Of a stretch of DNA of 64,000 bases, positions 48,676-57,427 are shown piece by piece. The notes beneath the pieces are model-generated. The model was not told the origin of the DNA. It saw nothing but the letters and a program-made list of their open reading frames with translations, and ran no database searches. The stretch comes from Halococcus morrhuae DSM 1307. Its GTDB lineage: Archaea > Halobacteriota > Halobacteria > Halobacteriales > Halococcaceae. The stretch lies in NCBI RefSeq assembly GCF_000336695.1, contig NZ_AOMC01000091.1, forward strand, positions 38,830-102,829, in the 5' to 3' direction. The position numbers and the translations under genes are program-made. Position 1 is the stretch's first letter, and the number at the start of each line of letters is the position of its first letter.

Positions 48676-49749
48676 TTAGAGACCGAGGTAGCCCGAGGTC
48701 GGGATCACGCCGACGAGGTAGAGTACGCCCACGATGGTCATCGCGACCACGATCGCCATCGCCGGCGGGTCGACGTGCGTGCCGGAGTGCGAGTAGAAGA
48801 CCCGCTGTGTCGCCTCGCCGATGACGCCGGTGAGTCCGCCGAAGAGGGCGGCCCCGAGGATCGCAGGGATCGGGCCACCGATCATCTCCGTCGCGACGAT
48901 GGCCCCGACCGACCCGAGCAGCGTGATGTGATGGGTGACGGGGATCTTCGCGACGCCGAGGTTGAGAAAGAGCAGGCTCATCGCCGAGAAGGCGTAGCCG
49001 AGGAAGATGCTCCCGGTCTCGATCCAGATGTAGCCGCTGAGGATCCCGCCGACGACACCGATGAGGGCGACGCCGGACCACTTGTACTGGTGGCCGAGCC
49101 ACGGCTCGGTCGCCAGCCGCATGCTGTCGGTGCCGCCGTCGGCCACCGCACGCTGTTCCTCGCGCTCGAACGGCGACATATCGAACAGCGAGGAGCCGGA
49201 CGGCGAGCCGACCAGCGGGTAGCCGAAGACGAGTCGGGCGAGCAGCGCCGTCAGGACGACCGACAGCGCGATACCGTCGGTCGGCAAGCCGATCCCGCTC
49301 GCCAACTGATTGATGAGCATGCCGACGACGCCGAAGACCGCGCCGACCGCGAGGATGTCGGGTTTCGTACCGTACGCCTCCGTGATGACCTTCCCTGGAT
49401 GGTAGTCCCAGCCGTCGGGCTCCATCTCGGGATATTTCTTGCCGACGTAGGCCGAGGCGGCCACGCCGGCCGCGAAGGAGATGTGTGGGCCGAAGACCAT
49501 CCCGAAGCCGATCGTACCGGTCAGATCGACACCGAGCGATCCCGCGCCGATCGAGCCGACGTTCGAGGCGAGTTCCCCCTGGAGGATGTTGAGTCCCTCA
49601 CCGAGGAAGATCGCGAAGCCGGTGAAGACGAACGCGGGGAGCGCACCGAGGGCTGCCCCGAACGCCCCACCGGCGAGCGCGGCGATGAACAGCAGGGCGA
49701 ACTCCTCGACGCCGAGACCGATGATCGGGAGCTGGAGCAACGCCTGCAT
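48676..49749 (-). CDS. Putative glycerol transporter downstream of glpK
   Basis: A 357-residue membrane protein with about ten helices (for example MQALLQLPIIGLGVEEFALL at the start, TGTIGFGMVFGPHISFAAGV, and HHITLLGSVGAIVATEMIGG). It starts two bases from the glpK stop. In Haloferax volcanii a gene at the same place (next to glpK) is proposed to be the glycerol uptake protein and has been called GlpF. The sequence has no NPA motifs, so it is not an aquaglyceroporin; if it moves glycerol, it does so with a different fold. ATG 49749 is preferred over longer frames. Confidence 0.72.
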   Translation of the reverse strand: MQALLQLPIIGLGVEEFALLFIAALAGGAFGAALGALPAFVFTGFAIFLGEGLNILQGELASNVGSIGAGSLGVDLTGTIGFGMVFGPHISFAAGVAASAYVGKKYPEMEPDGWDYHPGKVITEAYGTKPDILAVGAVFGVVGMLINQLASGIGLPTDGIALSVVLTALLARLVFGYPLVGSPSGSSLFDMSPFEREEQRAVADGGTDSMRLATEPWLGHQYKWSGVALIGVVGGILSGYIWIETGSIFLGYAFSAMSLLFLNLGVAKIPVTHHITLLGSVGAIVATEMIGGPIPAILGAALFGGLTGVIGEATQRVFYSHSGTHVDPPAMAIVVAMTIVGVLYLVGVIPTSGYLGL

Positions 49750-49750
49750 C

Positions 49751-51283
49751 CTATGCCTCCCGTGCCCAGTCGCGCGAGCGCTCGACCGCCTCACTCCAGC
49801 GCTCGTAGCGGCCATCGACCGATGCGTCCTCGTCAGGCGTGAACTCGCGGTCGATCCGCCAGTTGTCGCGCAGCTTCTCGGGATCGTCCCAGTAGCCGAC
49901 GGCGAGCCCGGCGGCGTAGGCCGAGCCGAGCGCCGTCGTCTCGTCGACCTCCGGGCGCACGATGTCGGTGCCGACGATGTTCGCCTGGAGCTGACAGAGG
50001 AAGTTGTTCTTCACCGCGCCGCCGTCGACCTGAAGACTGCTGATGTCGATCCCCGCGTCGGCCTCCATCGCCTCGGCGACGTCGCGGGTCTGGTAGGCGA
50101 TCGATTCGAGCGCCGCACGGACGATGTGTGCACGCTCCGTTCCGCGGGTCATCCCGACGATCGTTCCCCTTGCACGGCCGTCCCAGTGGGGTGCGCCCAG
50201 TCCCGTGAAAGCGGGAACGAGATAGACGCCGTCGGTCGAGTCGACGCTGCGGGCGACGGTTTCGGACTCCATCGCGTTGTCGAGCAGTTCGACGTCTTCG
50301 AGCCACTCGATGGCCGCACCCGTGACGAAGATCGAGCCTTCGAGGGCGTACTGCACCGGTTCGCCCGAGCGCTGGAACCCGATCGTGGTGAGCAGGCCGT
50401 GATCGCTCTCGACTGCCTCCTCGCCGGTGTTGAGCAGGAAGAACGACCCGGTGCCGTAGGTGTTCTTCGCATCACCGGGGTCGAAACAGGTCTGACCGAA
50501 GAGGGCGGCCTGCTGGTCGCCAAGCGCGCCGGCAACGGGGATCTCCGCGCCGAGGAACCCGTCCGCGTCGGTCGTCCCGTAGAGGTTCTCGTCGCTCGAC
50601 GGACGGACTTCGGGCAGCGCCGCGCGCGGCACCCGGAACTCCTCCAGGAGCTCGTCGTCCCAGTCCATCTCGTGGATGTTGAACAGCATCGTCCGGGAGG
50701 CGTTCGTCACGTCGGTGATGTGGTTGCCCGTGAGGTTCTCGATGAGCCACGAGTCGATCGTGCCGAAGCGCACCTCGCCGTCGGCGGCGCGCTCACGGAT
50801 GTCCTGCGGGCGCGAGCGCTGGAGTTTGATCGGATCGGCGTTGTCGAGGATCCACTCGGCCTTCGTCGCCGAGAAATACGCATCGGGTTCGAGACCCGTC
50901 TTCGCCTGGATCGTCTCGGCCTTGCCGTTCGTTTCGAGCCCCTCGATCCGGTCGGTGGTCCGACGATCCTGCCAGACGATCGCCCGCATGATCGGCCGGT
51001 GGGTGTCGGCATCCCAGAACAGCGTCGTCTCGCGCTGGTTGGTGACGCCGATCGCGTCGAGCCGCGTCGCGTCGATGCCGGCGCTGTCGAGCGCGTCGGC
51101 GATGACCGACTTCGTGTTCTCCCAGATCTCCATCGGGTCGTGCTCGACCCAGCCCGGTTCCGGGTAGTACTGTTCGTGTTTCTCGTAGGCACTGGCGACG
51201 ACCCCGCCACCGTGGTCGAACACCATGAACCGCGTGCCCGTCGTCCCTTGGTCGATCGCGCCGACGTACGTCCCCTCGCTCAT
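49751..51283 (-). CDS. glpK: Glycerol kinase
   Basis: A 510-residue FGGY-family kinase making sn-glycerol-3-phosphate from glycerol and ATP. Signatures: YVGAIDQGTTGTRFMVFDHG (5-24), INQRE-type VTNQRETTLFWDADTHRPIM, YGTGSFFLLNTGEEAVESDH, the FGGY-like VPAFTGLGAPHWDGRARGTI, and LQVDGGAVKNNFLCQLQANI. In haloarchaea this enzyme is the main route of glycerol catabolism. A motif shared with the promoter of the Orc1/Cdc6-like gene lies 41-68 bases upstream of the ATG. Confidence 0.96.
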   Translation of the reverse strand: MSEGTYVGAIDQGTTGTRFMVFDHGGGVVASAYEKHEQYYPEPGWVEHDPMEIWENTKSVIADALDSAGIDATRLDAIGVTNQRETTLFWDADTHRPIMRAIVWQDRRTTDRIEGLETNGKAETIQAKTGLEPDAYFSATKAEWILDNADPIKLQRSRPQDIRERAADGEVRFGTIDSWLIENLTGNHITDVTNASRTMLFNIHEMDWDDELLEEFRVPRAALPEVRPSSDENLYGTTDADGFLGAEIPVAGALGDQQAALFGQTCFDPGDAKNTYGTGSFFLLNTGEEAVESDHGLLTTIGFQRSGEPVQYALEGSIFVTGAAIEWLEDVELLDNAMESETVARSVDSTDGVYLVPAFTGLGAPHWDGRARGTIVGMTRGTERAHIVRAALESIAYQTRDVAEAMEADAGIDISSLQVDGGAVKNNFLCQLQANIVGTDIVRPEVDETTALGSAYAAGLAVGYWDDPEKLRDNWRIDREFTPDEDASVDGRYERWSEAVERSRDWAREA

Positions 51284-51323
51284 CGTCGGCTCCCGTCCGC
51301 ACGCCGCGCGCTTCGACCGGTTT

Positions 51324-51351
51324 TTACTACTACCATGTATCCGTCCGTAAA
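51324..51351. promoter_or_regulatory. Shared glycerol-region motif, glpK copy
   Basis: TTACTACT (51324-51331), 13 bases, then CCGTAAA (51345-51351). The same two blocks with the same spacing occur at 52728-52755. The ends TTAC and GTAA are inverted, suggesting a dimer site. It lies downstream of a TATA-like GATTTATG (minus strand, about 51363-51370), around the expected start of transcription, as a repressor site would. Confidence 0.6.
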
Positions 51352-51445
51352 CAGTATCTTCTATTCACATAAATCTTGCGCAGGCCGTGGTTTCGGCGGC
51401 CGGTCAGCTTCTCGGCGTGGAGCGACGCGCGATCCGTCCCGCTCG

Positions 51446-52675
51446 CTACGCGTTCGCGAGGCCGTGAAGCCGGCCGAAGACCCGTGTCGGGAACCGTGGT
51501 TCGAGGCGGCTCGGCGATCGGCCAGCGCCGACCGAGCGCTCCTCGTTCACCCGTTCGACGATCCCGATCTCGGCGAGTTCGTAGAGCAGCCGCTTCACCG
51601 TCCCCTTCGAGAGCTCCACGCTCGGTGTGGCGGCGACGGCGGTGGCCGCGGCGTCGACCGACGCACGCTGATCGTCGTCGATCTCGACGAGTCGGGCCAG
51701 CACCTGCTGGCGGTTCACCGAGAGCGCGAACACGCGCCCAAGCGAGACCGCCGGCCGCGGGAGGGCGTCCATGCCGACGTGGAGGTCGTGCTCGCGGACG
51801 CCCGAAACCCCCGCGATCGCCGCCTCGTCGGCCGCCGCGAACAGCACACAGAGCGCGTCGTGGGCGTTCCCGTCGGCCCAGACGGCGATGCGACGGAGCT
51901 GTTCGTGCTCGATGGCCCGCCGCGCCATCCCCGCCGACGCGCGAGCCGTCAGGATGTCGACCAGTGCAAGGTCGCGGTAGCCCGGAACCTCGATACGCTC
52001 GGGCGGGCCGTCGATCGAAAGCTCCGACGGCGGTCGATGGCCGATGGCGAGCCAGGAGAGCGAGTCGGCCATCCCGTCGAACGCCGAGACGAGCGACGCG
52101 AGCGACTGCGTGCCGGGTTCGTCGACGTGATCGAACACGACGAGCAGCCGGCGATCGTCCGCAAGCGTCTCGGCCAGCCGCGAGCGGAGCGTGTCCGTCC
52201 CGACGCCGTGTTTCGGCACCGATTCGTCGAGCATCCCGTCGAGAACCGTCTGATAGAGGCCGAACTCGCTGCTCGCGTGGCGCGTGTCGACGTAGACGAG
52301 CGCCGGTGCCGCGTTCGTCCCGCCACGAGTCGAGGTGTGGATCACCGAACCGGAACGCGTTCCCACGCGACGGAGCTGGTCGAGCAGCGCGGTGACGACG
52401 GCCGATTTCCCGCTCCCGGACGGTCCCCAGACGTAGGCGTTCGGCGGGAGGCGGCCGTCGAACACCGGATCGACGTAGTCGAGCAGCCGTTCGAGCACCG
52501 TCCCCCGGTTGGTCGGTTCGTCGACGTGGGCGATGGGGCTGATCGCGTGGTAGTCGAGTACGACCCGTGTCTCCCCAACCGATTCCCGTCGCCGTCGGAT
52601 GCGAGCAGCGAGGTCCACGGTTATCGACCGTACCGGCTCGGTCGTCGACCGCCGATCGACCGAACTCGTCGCCAT
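51446..52675 (-). CDS. Orc1/Cdc6-like AAA+ ATPase with winged helix
   Basis: A 409-residue AAA+ protein. Walker A is GPSGSGKSAV, the Walker B region is LLVVFDHVDEPG (ordinary Orc1/Cdc6 has LDEID-like), sensor and lid parts follow: VPGYRDLALVDILTARASAG and DGNAHDALCVLFAAADEAA, which is the Orc1/Cdc6 GNARKAL-type helix. The last ~85 residues form a winged helix (FALSVNRQQVLARLVEIDDD ... LLYELAEIGIVERV). It lies between glpK and glpA and no origin repeats are seen, so it may be a transcription regulator rather than an initiator. ATG 52675 is likely; ATG 52759 is possible. Confidence 0.75.
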   Translation of the reverse strand: MATSSVDRRSTTEPVRSITVDLAARIRRRRESVGETRVVLDYHAISPIAHVDEPTNRGTVLERLLDYVDPVFDGRLPPNAYVWGPSGSGKSAVVTALLDQLRRVGTRSGSVIHTSTRGGTNAAPALVYVDTRHASSEFGLYQTVLDGMLDESVPKHGVGTDTLRSRLAETLADDRRLLVVFDHVDEPGTQSLASLVSAFDGMADSLSWLAIGHRPPSELSIDGPPERIEVPGYRDLALVDILTARASAGMARRAIEHEQLRRIAVWADGNAHDALCVLFAAADEAAIAGVSGVREHDLHVGMDALPRPAVSLGRVFALSVNRQQVLARLVEIDDDQRASVDAAATAVAATPSVELSKGTVKRLLYELAEIGIVERVNEERSVGAGRSPSRLEPRFPTRVFGRLHGLANA

Positions 52676-52727
52676 CGACGCCGTTCCTCGCCGTCCGACC
52701 CCCTCCCGTTCTCCCGTCTGCTGTCTG

Positions 52728-52755
52728 TTACTACTGACACGTGTTCGGCCGTAAA
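52728..52755. promoter_or_regulatory. Shared glycerol-region motif, Orc-like gene copy
   Basis: TTACTACT (52728-52735), 13 bases, then CCGTAAA (52749-52755); 8 of the 13 spacer bases also match the glpK copy. The centre ACACGTGT (52737-52744) is palindromic. It is 53-80 bases upstream of the Orc-like ATG, just downstream of a TATA-like GCTTATCA (minus strand, 52772-52779). Confidence 0.6.
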
Positions 52756-52905
52756 TCATTGTATGCGGTGATAAGCCTTGTGCGAACGGCGACGAACACC
52801 GCAACTGGCTCGGCGATCGATCGGGAGAATCGGACCGATCGCTCGGCTCGTTCACCGCTCGATTCCCCTTGGAAAGCCGTTATCTACGGCCACTAACCCC
52901 CCACC

Positions 52906-52916
52906 GATAAAATAAA
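52906..52916 (+). promoter_or_regulatory. TATA box of glpABC
   Basis: GATAAAATAAA is centred about 36 bases before the glpA ATG, implying a short leader of roughly 10 bases. A short inverted repeat GCATG-N8-CATGC (52918-52935) follows, at the expected start of transcription. Confidence 0.6.
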
Positions 52917-52946
52917 GCATGTGGAGCGTCATGCACACACGGACAG

Positions 52947-54698
52947 ATGGCAACCGAAACCGAGGCGCTCGTCATCGGCGGCGGCTCGACGGGCTGTGGT
53001 ATCGCGCGTGATCTCGCGCTGCGTGGCGTCGACACCACGCTCGTCGAGCGCGGCAATCTCACCCACGGGACGACGGGCCGGATGCACGGGCTGCTCCACA
53101 GCGGCGGGCGATACGCGGTCTCGGATCAGGAGAGCGCCGCCGAGTGCATCGCGGAGAGTCGCGTCCTCCGCGAGATCGCGAGCCACTGCGTCGAGATGAC
53201 CGGCGGGCTGTTCGTCCAACTGCCTGCGGACGACGACGAGTATTTCGAGGAGAAGCTCGCGGGCTGTCGCGACTGTGACATTCCGGCCGAAGTGATCTCG
53301 GGCGAGGAAGCTCGGGAGATCGAACCGTATCTCACTCGTGACGTCGAGCGCGCGATCCGGGTGCCCGACGGCGCGATCGACCCCTTTCGCCTCTGTGTTG
53401 CCAACGCCGCCGACGCCGAGAAGCACGGCGCGCGCATCGAGACCCACGCCGAGGTCACGGACGTGCTCGTTGAGGATGACCAAGTAACGGGCGTCGAGGT
53501 GCGCCACGAGAGTGGCCCGGGCAAGCGCTCACACCACGAACCCGGCACGACCGAGCGCATCGAGGCCGATCACGTGGTGAACGCGACCGGCGCGTGGGCC
53601 GGGGAGCTGGGCGCGATGGCGGGCGTCGAGGTCGAGGTCCGCCCGTCGAAGGGCGTGATGACCGTGATGAACACCCGACAGGTCGATACGGTCGTCAACC
53701 GCTGTCGGCCGAAGGGTGACGCCGACATCATCGTCCCCCACGAGACGGCCTGCATTCTCGGGACGACGGATGTGGAGGTCGAGGACCCCGACGACTACCC
53801 CGAAGAGCAGTGGGAGATCGACATGATGATCGACACCCTCTCGGAGCTCGTGCCGATCCTGAGCGAGGCCAGAACGATCAGATCCTTCTGGGGCGTGCGC
53901 CCGCTGTACGAACCGCCTGACACCGGCACGACCGATCCGACGGATATCACACGGCAGTTCTTCCTGCTCGATCACGCCGATCGCGACAGTCTGGAAGGGA
54001 TGACGTCGATCGTGGGCGGCAAACTCACCACCTATCGGCTGATGGCCGAGCAGATCACGGATCACGTCTGTGAGAAACTCGGCATCGAGGGGAACTGTCG
54101 CACCGCCGAGCAACCCCTCCCGGGCAGCGAGGATTTCTCGGTGCTTCGTGACTACATGGAGGAGTTCGGGCTGCGCTCGCCGGTCGGCCGCCGGAGCGCC
54201 GAACGACTGGGGAGCAAGGCCGACGAGGTGCTGAAAACCGACGATCCCAACCCCGTTGTCTGCACCTGCGAGGCGGTCACGCGCGCGGAACTCGACCACG
54301 CCATCGCGGACGCGGGCACCGATCTGAACGCGACGCGCATCCGCACTCGTGCCTCGATGGGCAACTGTCAGGGTGGGTTCTGTGCCCATCGGATCGCCGC
54401 ACTGCTCCATCCCGAATACGACGAGGCGACGACGAGAACGGCCCTCGACGAACTGTACGAGGAGCGCTGGAAGGGCCAGCGCCACGCGCTCTGGGGCGAA
54501 CAGCTCTCCCAGGCGATGCTCAACCACGCGCTCCACGCGACCACGATGAACCGGGATCGCGATCCGGCGGCATCGGATGACGGAATCGAGTACGACCGCT
54601 TCGATGCGGGCCCGCCCACGCCGGAAGCGGCAGCCGATGGCGGTCGTGCTGGTGCGTGCGACGGAATCGACGACGGGGAGGACGACCGTGGCGATTGA
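52947..54698 (+). CDS. glpA: Glycerol-3-phosphate dehydrogenase subunit A
   Basis: The FAD-containing catalytic subunit (583 aa) of the membrane-associated glycerol-3-phosphate dehydrogenase GlpABC, making dihydroxyacetone phosphate. FAD motif [20 protein letters not shown] (7-26), then [22 protein letters not shown]-terminal BFD-like [2Fe-2S] domain is seen in [17 protein letters not shown] ... [14 protein letters not shown] (about 432-482). The tail is acidic and repetitive. Its 3' end overlaps the GTG start of glpB by 11 bases. Confidence 0.95.
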   Translation: MATETEALVIGGGSTGCGIARDLALRGVDTTLVERGNLTHGTTGRMHGLLHSGGRYAVSDQESAAECIAESRVLREIASHCVEMTGGLFVQLPADDDEYFEEKLAGCRDCDIPAEVISGEEAREIEPYLTRDVERAIRVPDGAIDPFRLCVANAADAEKHGARIETHAEVTDVLVEDDQVTGVEVRHESGPGKRSHHEPGTTERIEADHVVNATGAWAGELGAMAGVEVEVRPSKGVMTVMNTRQVDTVVNRCRPKGDADIIVPHETACILGTTDVEVEDPDDYPEEQWEIDMMIDTLSELVPILSEARTIRSFWGVRPLYEPPDTGTTDPTDITRQFFLLDHADRDSLEGMTSIVGGKLTTYRLMAEQITDHVCEKLGIEGNCRTAEQPLPGSEDFSVLRDYMEEFGLRSPVGRRSAERLGSKADEVLKTDDPNPVVCTCEAVTRAELDHAIADAGTDLNATRIRTRASMGNCQGGFCAHRIAALLHPEYDEATTRTALDELYEERWKGQRHALWGEQLSQAMLNHALHATTMNRDRDPAASDDGIEYDRFDAGPPTPEAAADGGRAGACDGIDDGEDDRGD

Positions 54699-55965
54699 GG
54701 ACGAGGTCTGCGTGATCGGCGGCGGGCTCGCCGGCATGACGGCCGCGCTCCGAGCGGCCCACGAGGGCGCACGGGTGCGACTGCTTTCACACAAGAAGAG
54801 CACGCTCCGGCACGCGAGCGGGCTCGTCGATATTTTGGGCTACGCCGACGGCGAACTCGTCGCCGACCCGTTCGACGCACTCTCCTCGCTCCCCAAAACT
54901 CATCCCTACCGGCGGGTCGGGAACGATGCCGTGCGAGCCGGACTATCCCTGTTCGACGACGTGACAGGCGACGCCTACCGGGGAACCCACACCGACGCGA
55001 ACGCGCTCGTGGCGACCCACGGCGGCACCGTGAAACCGACCGCGCGCTACCCGGCGCGCGTGGCCCCGGGGCTGGCGAGTCGGGATCGGAAGACGCTGCT
55101 CGTGGGGTTCGATTCGCTGACCGCCTTCGACGCGCCGCTCGCAGCCGACCACCTCGCTGCCGCCGGCGTTCCAGGCACGACGCGCGGCGTCACCGTCGCG
55201 TTCCCCGGCGATTTCAGGGCCGACTCGCGCGTGACGCGCTTCGCCCGCGCGCTCGACGATGACGAGACCGTCGAAACCGCGAGCGGATCGACGCCGGTAC
55301 GGCGCGCGCTCGCGCGGACTCTCGAATCCCATCTCGGGGACGCGGAGCGGGTCGGGTTTCCGGCGGTGCTCGGCGAGGGGGAGTCTCAGGAAGTCCGCGA
55401 AGCGCTCGAATCGTCTCTCGGGATCGACGTGTTCGAGGTCCCGATGGGACCGCCGAGCCTGCTCGGACTCCGGCTCGAAGCGCTGTTCCAGGAAGCGCTG
55501 GACGAGGCGGGCGTACGACGGACGACCGGCAACCCCGTCACGGAGTTCGACGCGAGCGACGGACGGATCCAAAGCGTGTCGACCGACCGCAACGGCCGAC
55601 CGACACCGTTCCACGCCGACGAGTTCGTGCTCGCGACCGGTGGACTGGTCGGCAAGGGGATCGACTCGGATCGCGAGGGGGTCGTCGAACCGGTCTTCGA
55701 CTGTCACGTCCCCCACCCCGACGACCGCTACGAGTGGTTCGACGACGAGGCGTTCGGCGACCACCCGTTCGCGCGCTTCGGGGTCGACGTCGACGACGAT
55801 CTGCGACCGCTCGACGCGGACGGAGGAGCGGAGTACGACAACCTCCGTGCCGCCGGGGGCGTTCTCGGCGGGGCGGATTTCGCGGCGGAGAAGTCAGGTA
55901 GCGGCATCTCGCTGGCGACCGGTCACGCGGCCGGCCGTGCGGCGGGCGCGGCGGCGAACCAGTGA
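54688..55965 (+). CDS. glpB: Glycerol-3-phosphate dehydrogenase subunit B
   Basis: The 425-residue GlpB flavoprotein. The N-terminus [20 protein letters not shown] is an FAD-binding motif; [20 protein letters not shown] and the C-terminal [20 protein letters not shown] are typical of GlpB. GTG 54688 was chosen: it gives the FAD motif at the right distance and couples to glpA by an 11-base overlap. GlpB passes electrons from GlpA to GlpC at the membrane. Confidence 0.93.
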   Translation: MAIEDEVCVIGGGLAGMTAALRAAHEGARVRLLSHKKSTLRHASGLVDILGYADGELVADPFDALSSLPKTHPYRRVGNDAVRAGLSLFDDVTGDAYRGTHTDANALVATHGGTVKPTARYPARVAPGLASRDRKTLLVGFDSLTAFDAPLAADHLAAAGVPGTTRGVTVAFPGDFRADSRVTRFARALDDDETVETASGSTPVRRALARTLESHLGDAERVGFPAVLGEGESQEVREALESSLGIDVFEVPMGPPSLLGLRLEALFQEALDEAGVRRTTGNPVTEFDASDGRIQSVSTDRNGRPTPFHADEFVLATGGLVGKGIDSDREGVVEPVFDCHVPHPDDRYEWFDDEAFGDHPFARFGVDVDDDLRPLDADGGAEYDNLRAAGGVLGGADFAAEKSGSGISLATGHAAGRAAGAAANQ

Positions 55966-55970
55966 TACAC

Positions 55971-57332
55971 ATGAGCGACGCACCAACCCACGACGCCGAC
56001 GAGTTCGAACCGGTGGACGTCTTCGAGACGACCGAGATGGATCTCCGCCCGGGCGCGGACGACTGTTACAAGTGTTCGACGTGTGATACGTCCTGTCCGG
56101 TCGCCGAGGTCGACGACGAGTTCCCCGGCCCGAAGTTCCAGGGCCCCGAACAGTGGCGGCTCAAGCGTAAGGAAGATCACGAGATCGACGACTCGATCAC
56201 CTCCTGTTCGAACTGTATGCGCTGTGACGACGCCTGTCCCTCCTCGGTGCCGCTGAGCCAGATGCACAACACCGCACGCGGCGAGTACGTCGAGAATCAG
56301 CGGTTCGGCCGGGAGGCGCTGTCGGCGCTCGTCGACGGCAGTCCACGCGAGGCGCTCGAAATCGTCCGTGAGGGCCAGGACGGGCTCGTCGAACGACTCA
56401 GGAATCGAATTCTCGCGAACTACCACACGTCGGCGTGGCTCGCCTCCTACGCCCCGAGCGTCGCGAACTTCGTCATGAACTTCGGGCCGGCGCGCTGGGC
56501 GATGGCAAAGACGATGGGCGTGACGAGCGAGCGCGAGTTCCCGGCGTTCGCCGACCACACCTTCCGCGAGTGGTGGACCGCCCGCGGTGGTGCGCAGGTT
56601 TCGAATCCCGACAAGCGGGTGGCGTACTTCCACGGCTGTTACTCGAACTTCAACACGCCCGAGGTCGGCAAGGCGATGGTCAGAGTGTACGAGGAGTTCG
56701 GCTACGAGATCCTCGTTCCGCCACAGAAGTGCTCGGGTACGCCGATGTTCGCCAACGGGATGCTCGGCGACGCGCGCCGCCACGCCGAGACCAACGTGAA
56801 GAACCTCGCCGCAGCGATCGAGAACGGAGCCGAGATCGTCGCCTCCTGTACCTCCTGTTCGATGGCGCTCGGCCAGGAGTACCCCGAACTGTTCGATCTC
56901 GACGGCATCGAGGACGTCGCCGCCCACACCTACGAGGGCGTCGAGTATCTCCGCCTGCACGAGGATCTGGAGGGCGCACTCGATGAAGCGTCCGTCGAGG
57001 GAAGCGAGTTCGCCTACCACGCCCCGTGTCACGCACGCAATCAGGGGCTCGACACGCAGGCCGTCGAACTGTTCTCGGATCTCGACGGCGTCGCCATCGA
57101 GGACGTCGGCGATTCCTGTTCGGGGATTTCAGGGACTTACGGCTGGAAAGAGGAGAAGTACGACTACTCGATGGAGATCGGCGAGGAGATGTTCGAGCAT
57201 ATGGAGCACGCCGACGGCGAGACCGGGATGACCGAGTGTCCGACCTGCGCGATGCAGATGGAACACGGCACCGGCTACGAGATCCGCCACCCGCTCGAAC
57301 TGCTCGAAGAGGCACTGGTCACGGGCTCGTAA
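55971..57332 (+). CDS. glpC: Glycerol-3-phosphate dehydrogenase subunit C
   Basis: A 453-residue iron-sulfur membrane-anchor subunit. Two [4Fe-4S] motifs CYKCSTCDTSCP (32-43) and CSNCMRCDDACP (82-93 region), followed by two CCG domains (VAYFHGCYSNFNTPEVGKAM with KCSGTP; YHAPCHARNQGL with SCSGISGTYG) as in GlpC and heterodisulfide reductase-like subunits. It hands electrons to the quinone pool. ATG 55971 was chosen; a GTG three codons earlier overlaps the glpB stop (GTGA) and is possible. Confidence 0.94.
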   Translation: MSDAPTHDADEFEPVDVFETTEMDLRPGADDCYKCSTCDTSCPVAEVDDEFPGPKFQGPEQWRLKRKEDHEIDDSITSCSNCMRCDDACPSSVPLSQMHNTARGEYVENQRFGREALSALVDGSPREALEIVREGQDGLVERLRNRILANYHTSAWLASYAPSVANFVMNFGPARWAMAKTMGVTSEREFPAFADHTFREWWTARGGAQVSNPDKRVAYFHGCYSNFNTPEVGKAMVRVYEEFGYEILVPPQKCSGTPMFANGMLGDARRHAETNVKNLAAAIENGAEIVASCTSCSMALGQEYPELFDLDGIEDVAAHTYEGVEYLRLHEDLEGALDEASVEGSEFAYHAPCHARNQGLDTQAVELFSDLDGVAIEDVGDSCSGISGTYGWKEEKYDYSMEIGEEMFEHMEHADGETGMTECPTCAMQMEHGTGYEIRHPLELLEEALVTGS

Positions 57333-57372
57333 CGTCGATACGGTCGACCATCCCAGCGACCGTTCCTACTGT

Positions 57373-57386
57373 TTCGGCAAGCCTAA
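57373..57386. promoter_or_regulatory. Upstream DtxR-like box of the iron-binding protein gene
   Basis: TTCGGC-AA-GCCTAA differs at one base from a perfect TTAGGC-NN-GCCTAA palindrome. It lies just upstream of the TATA box (57399-57405), where the BRE would be, and pairs with a perfect copy downstream of it. Confidence 0.65.
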
Positions 57387-57398
57387 AAACCGAAACCG

Positions 57399-57405
57399 AT
57401 ATATC
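57399..57405 (+). promoter_or_regulatory. TATA box of the iron-binding protein gene
   Basis: ATATATC is centred 26 bases before the ATG at 57428, so the mRNA is probably leaderless. The box is flanked by two palindromic operators. Confidence 0.75.
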
Positions 57406-57408
57406 GTT

Positions 57409-57422
57409 TTAGGCTGGCCTAA
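57409..57422. promoter_or_regulatory. Downstream DtxR-like box of the iron-binding protein gene
   Basis: TTAGGC-TG-GCCTAA is a perfect palindrome. It resembles DtxR/IdeR boxes (TTAGGTTAG...CTAACCTAA) and covers the region between TATA box and start codon. Repression by an iron-loaded DtxR-family protein is the natural reading. Confidence 0.75.
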
Positions 57423-57427
57423 CTCGT

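Noticed and set aside
49481-52771. 1096-codon open frame on the plus strand across the glpK region
   Set aside because: It is antisense to glpK and to the Orc-like gene, and is dominated by Arg, Asp, Val and Gly in a mirrored-codon pattern. There is no recognisable domain.
52676-52946. Replication origin next to the Orc1/Cdc6-like gene
   Set aside because: Haloarchaeal origins carry several long G-rich ORB repeats and an AT-rich unwinding region. I see only short palindromes and ordinary promoters here.
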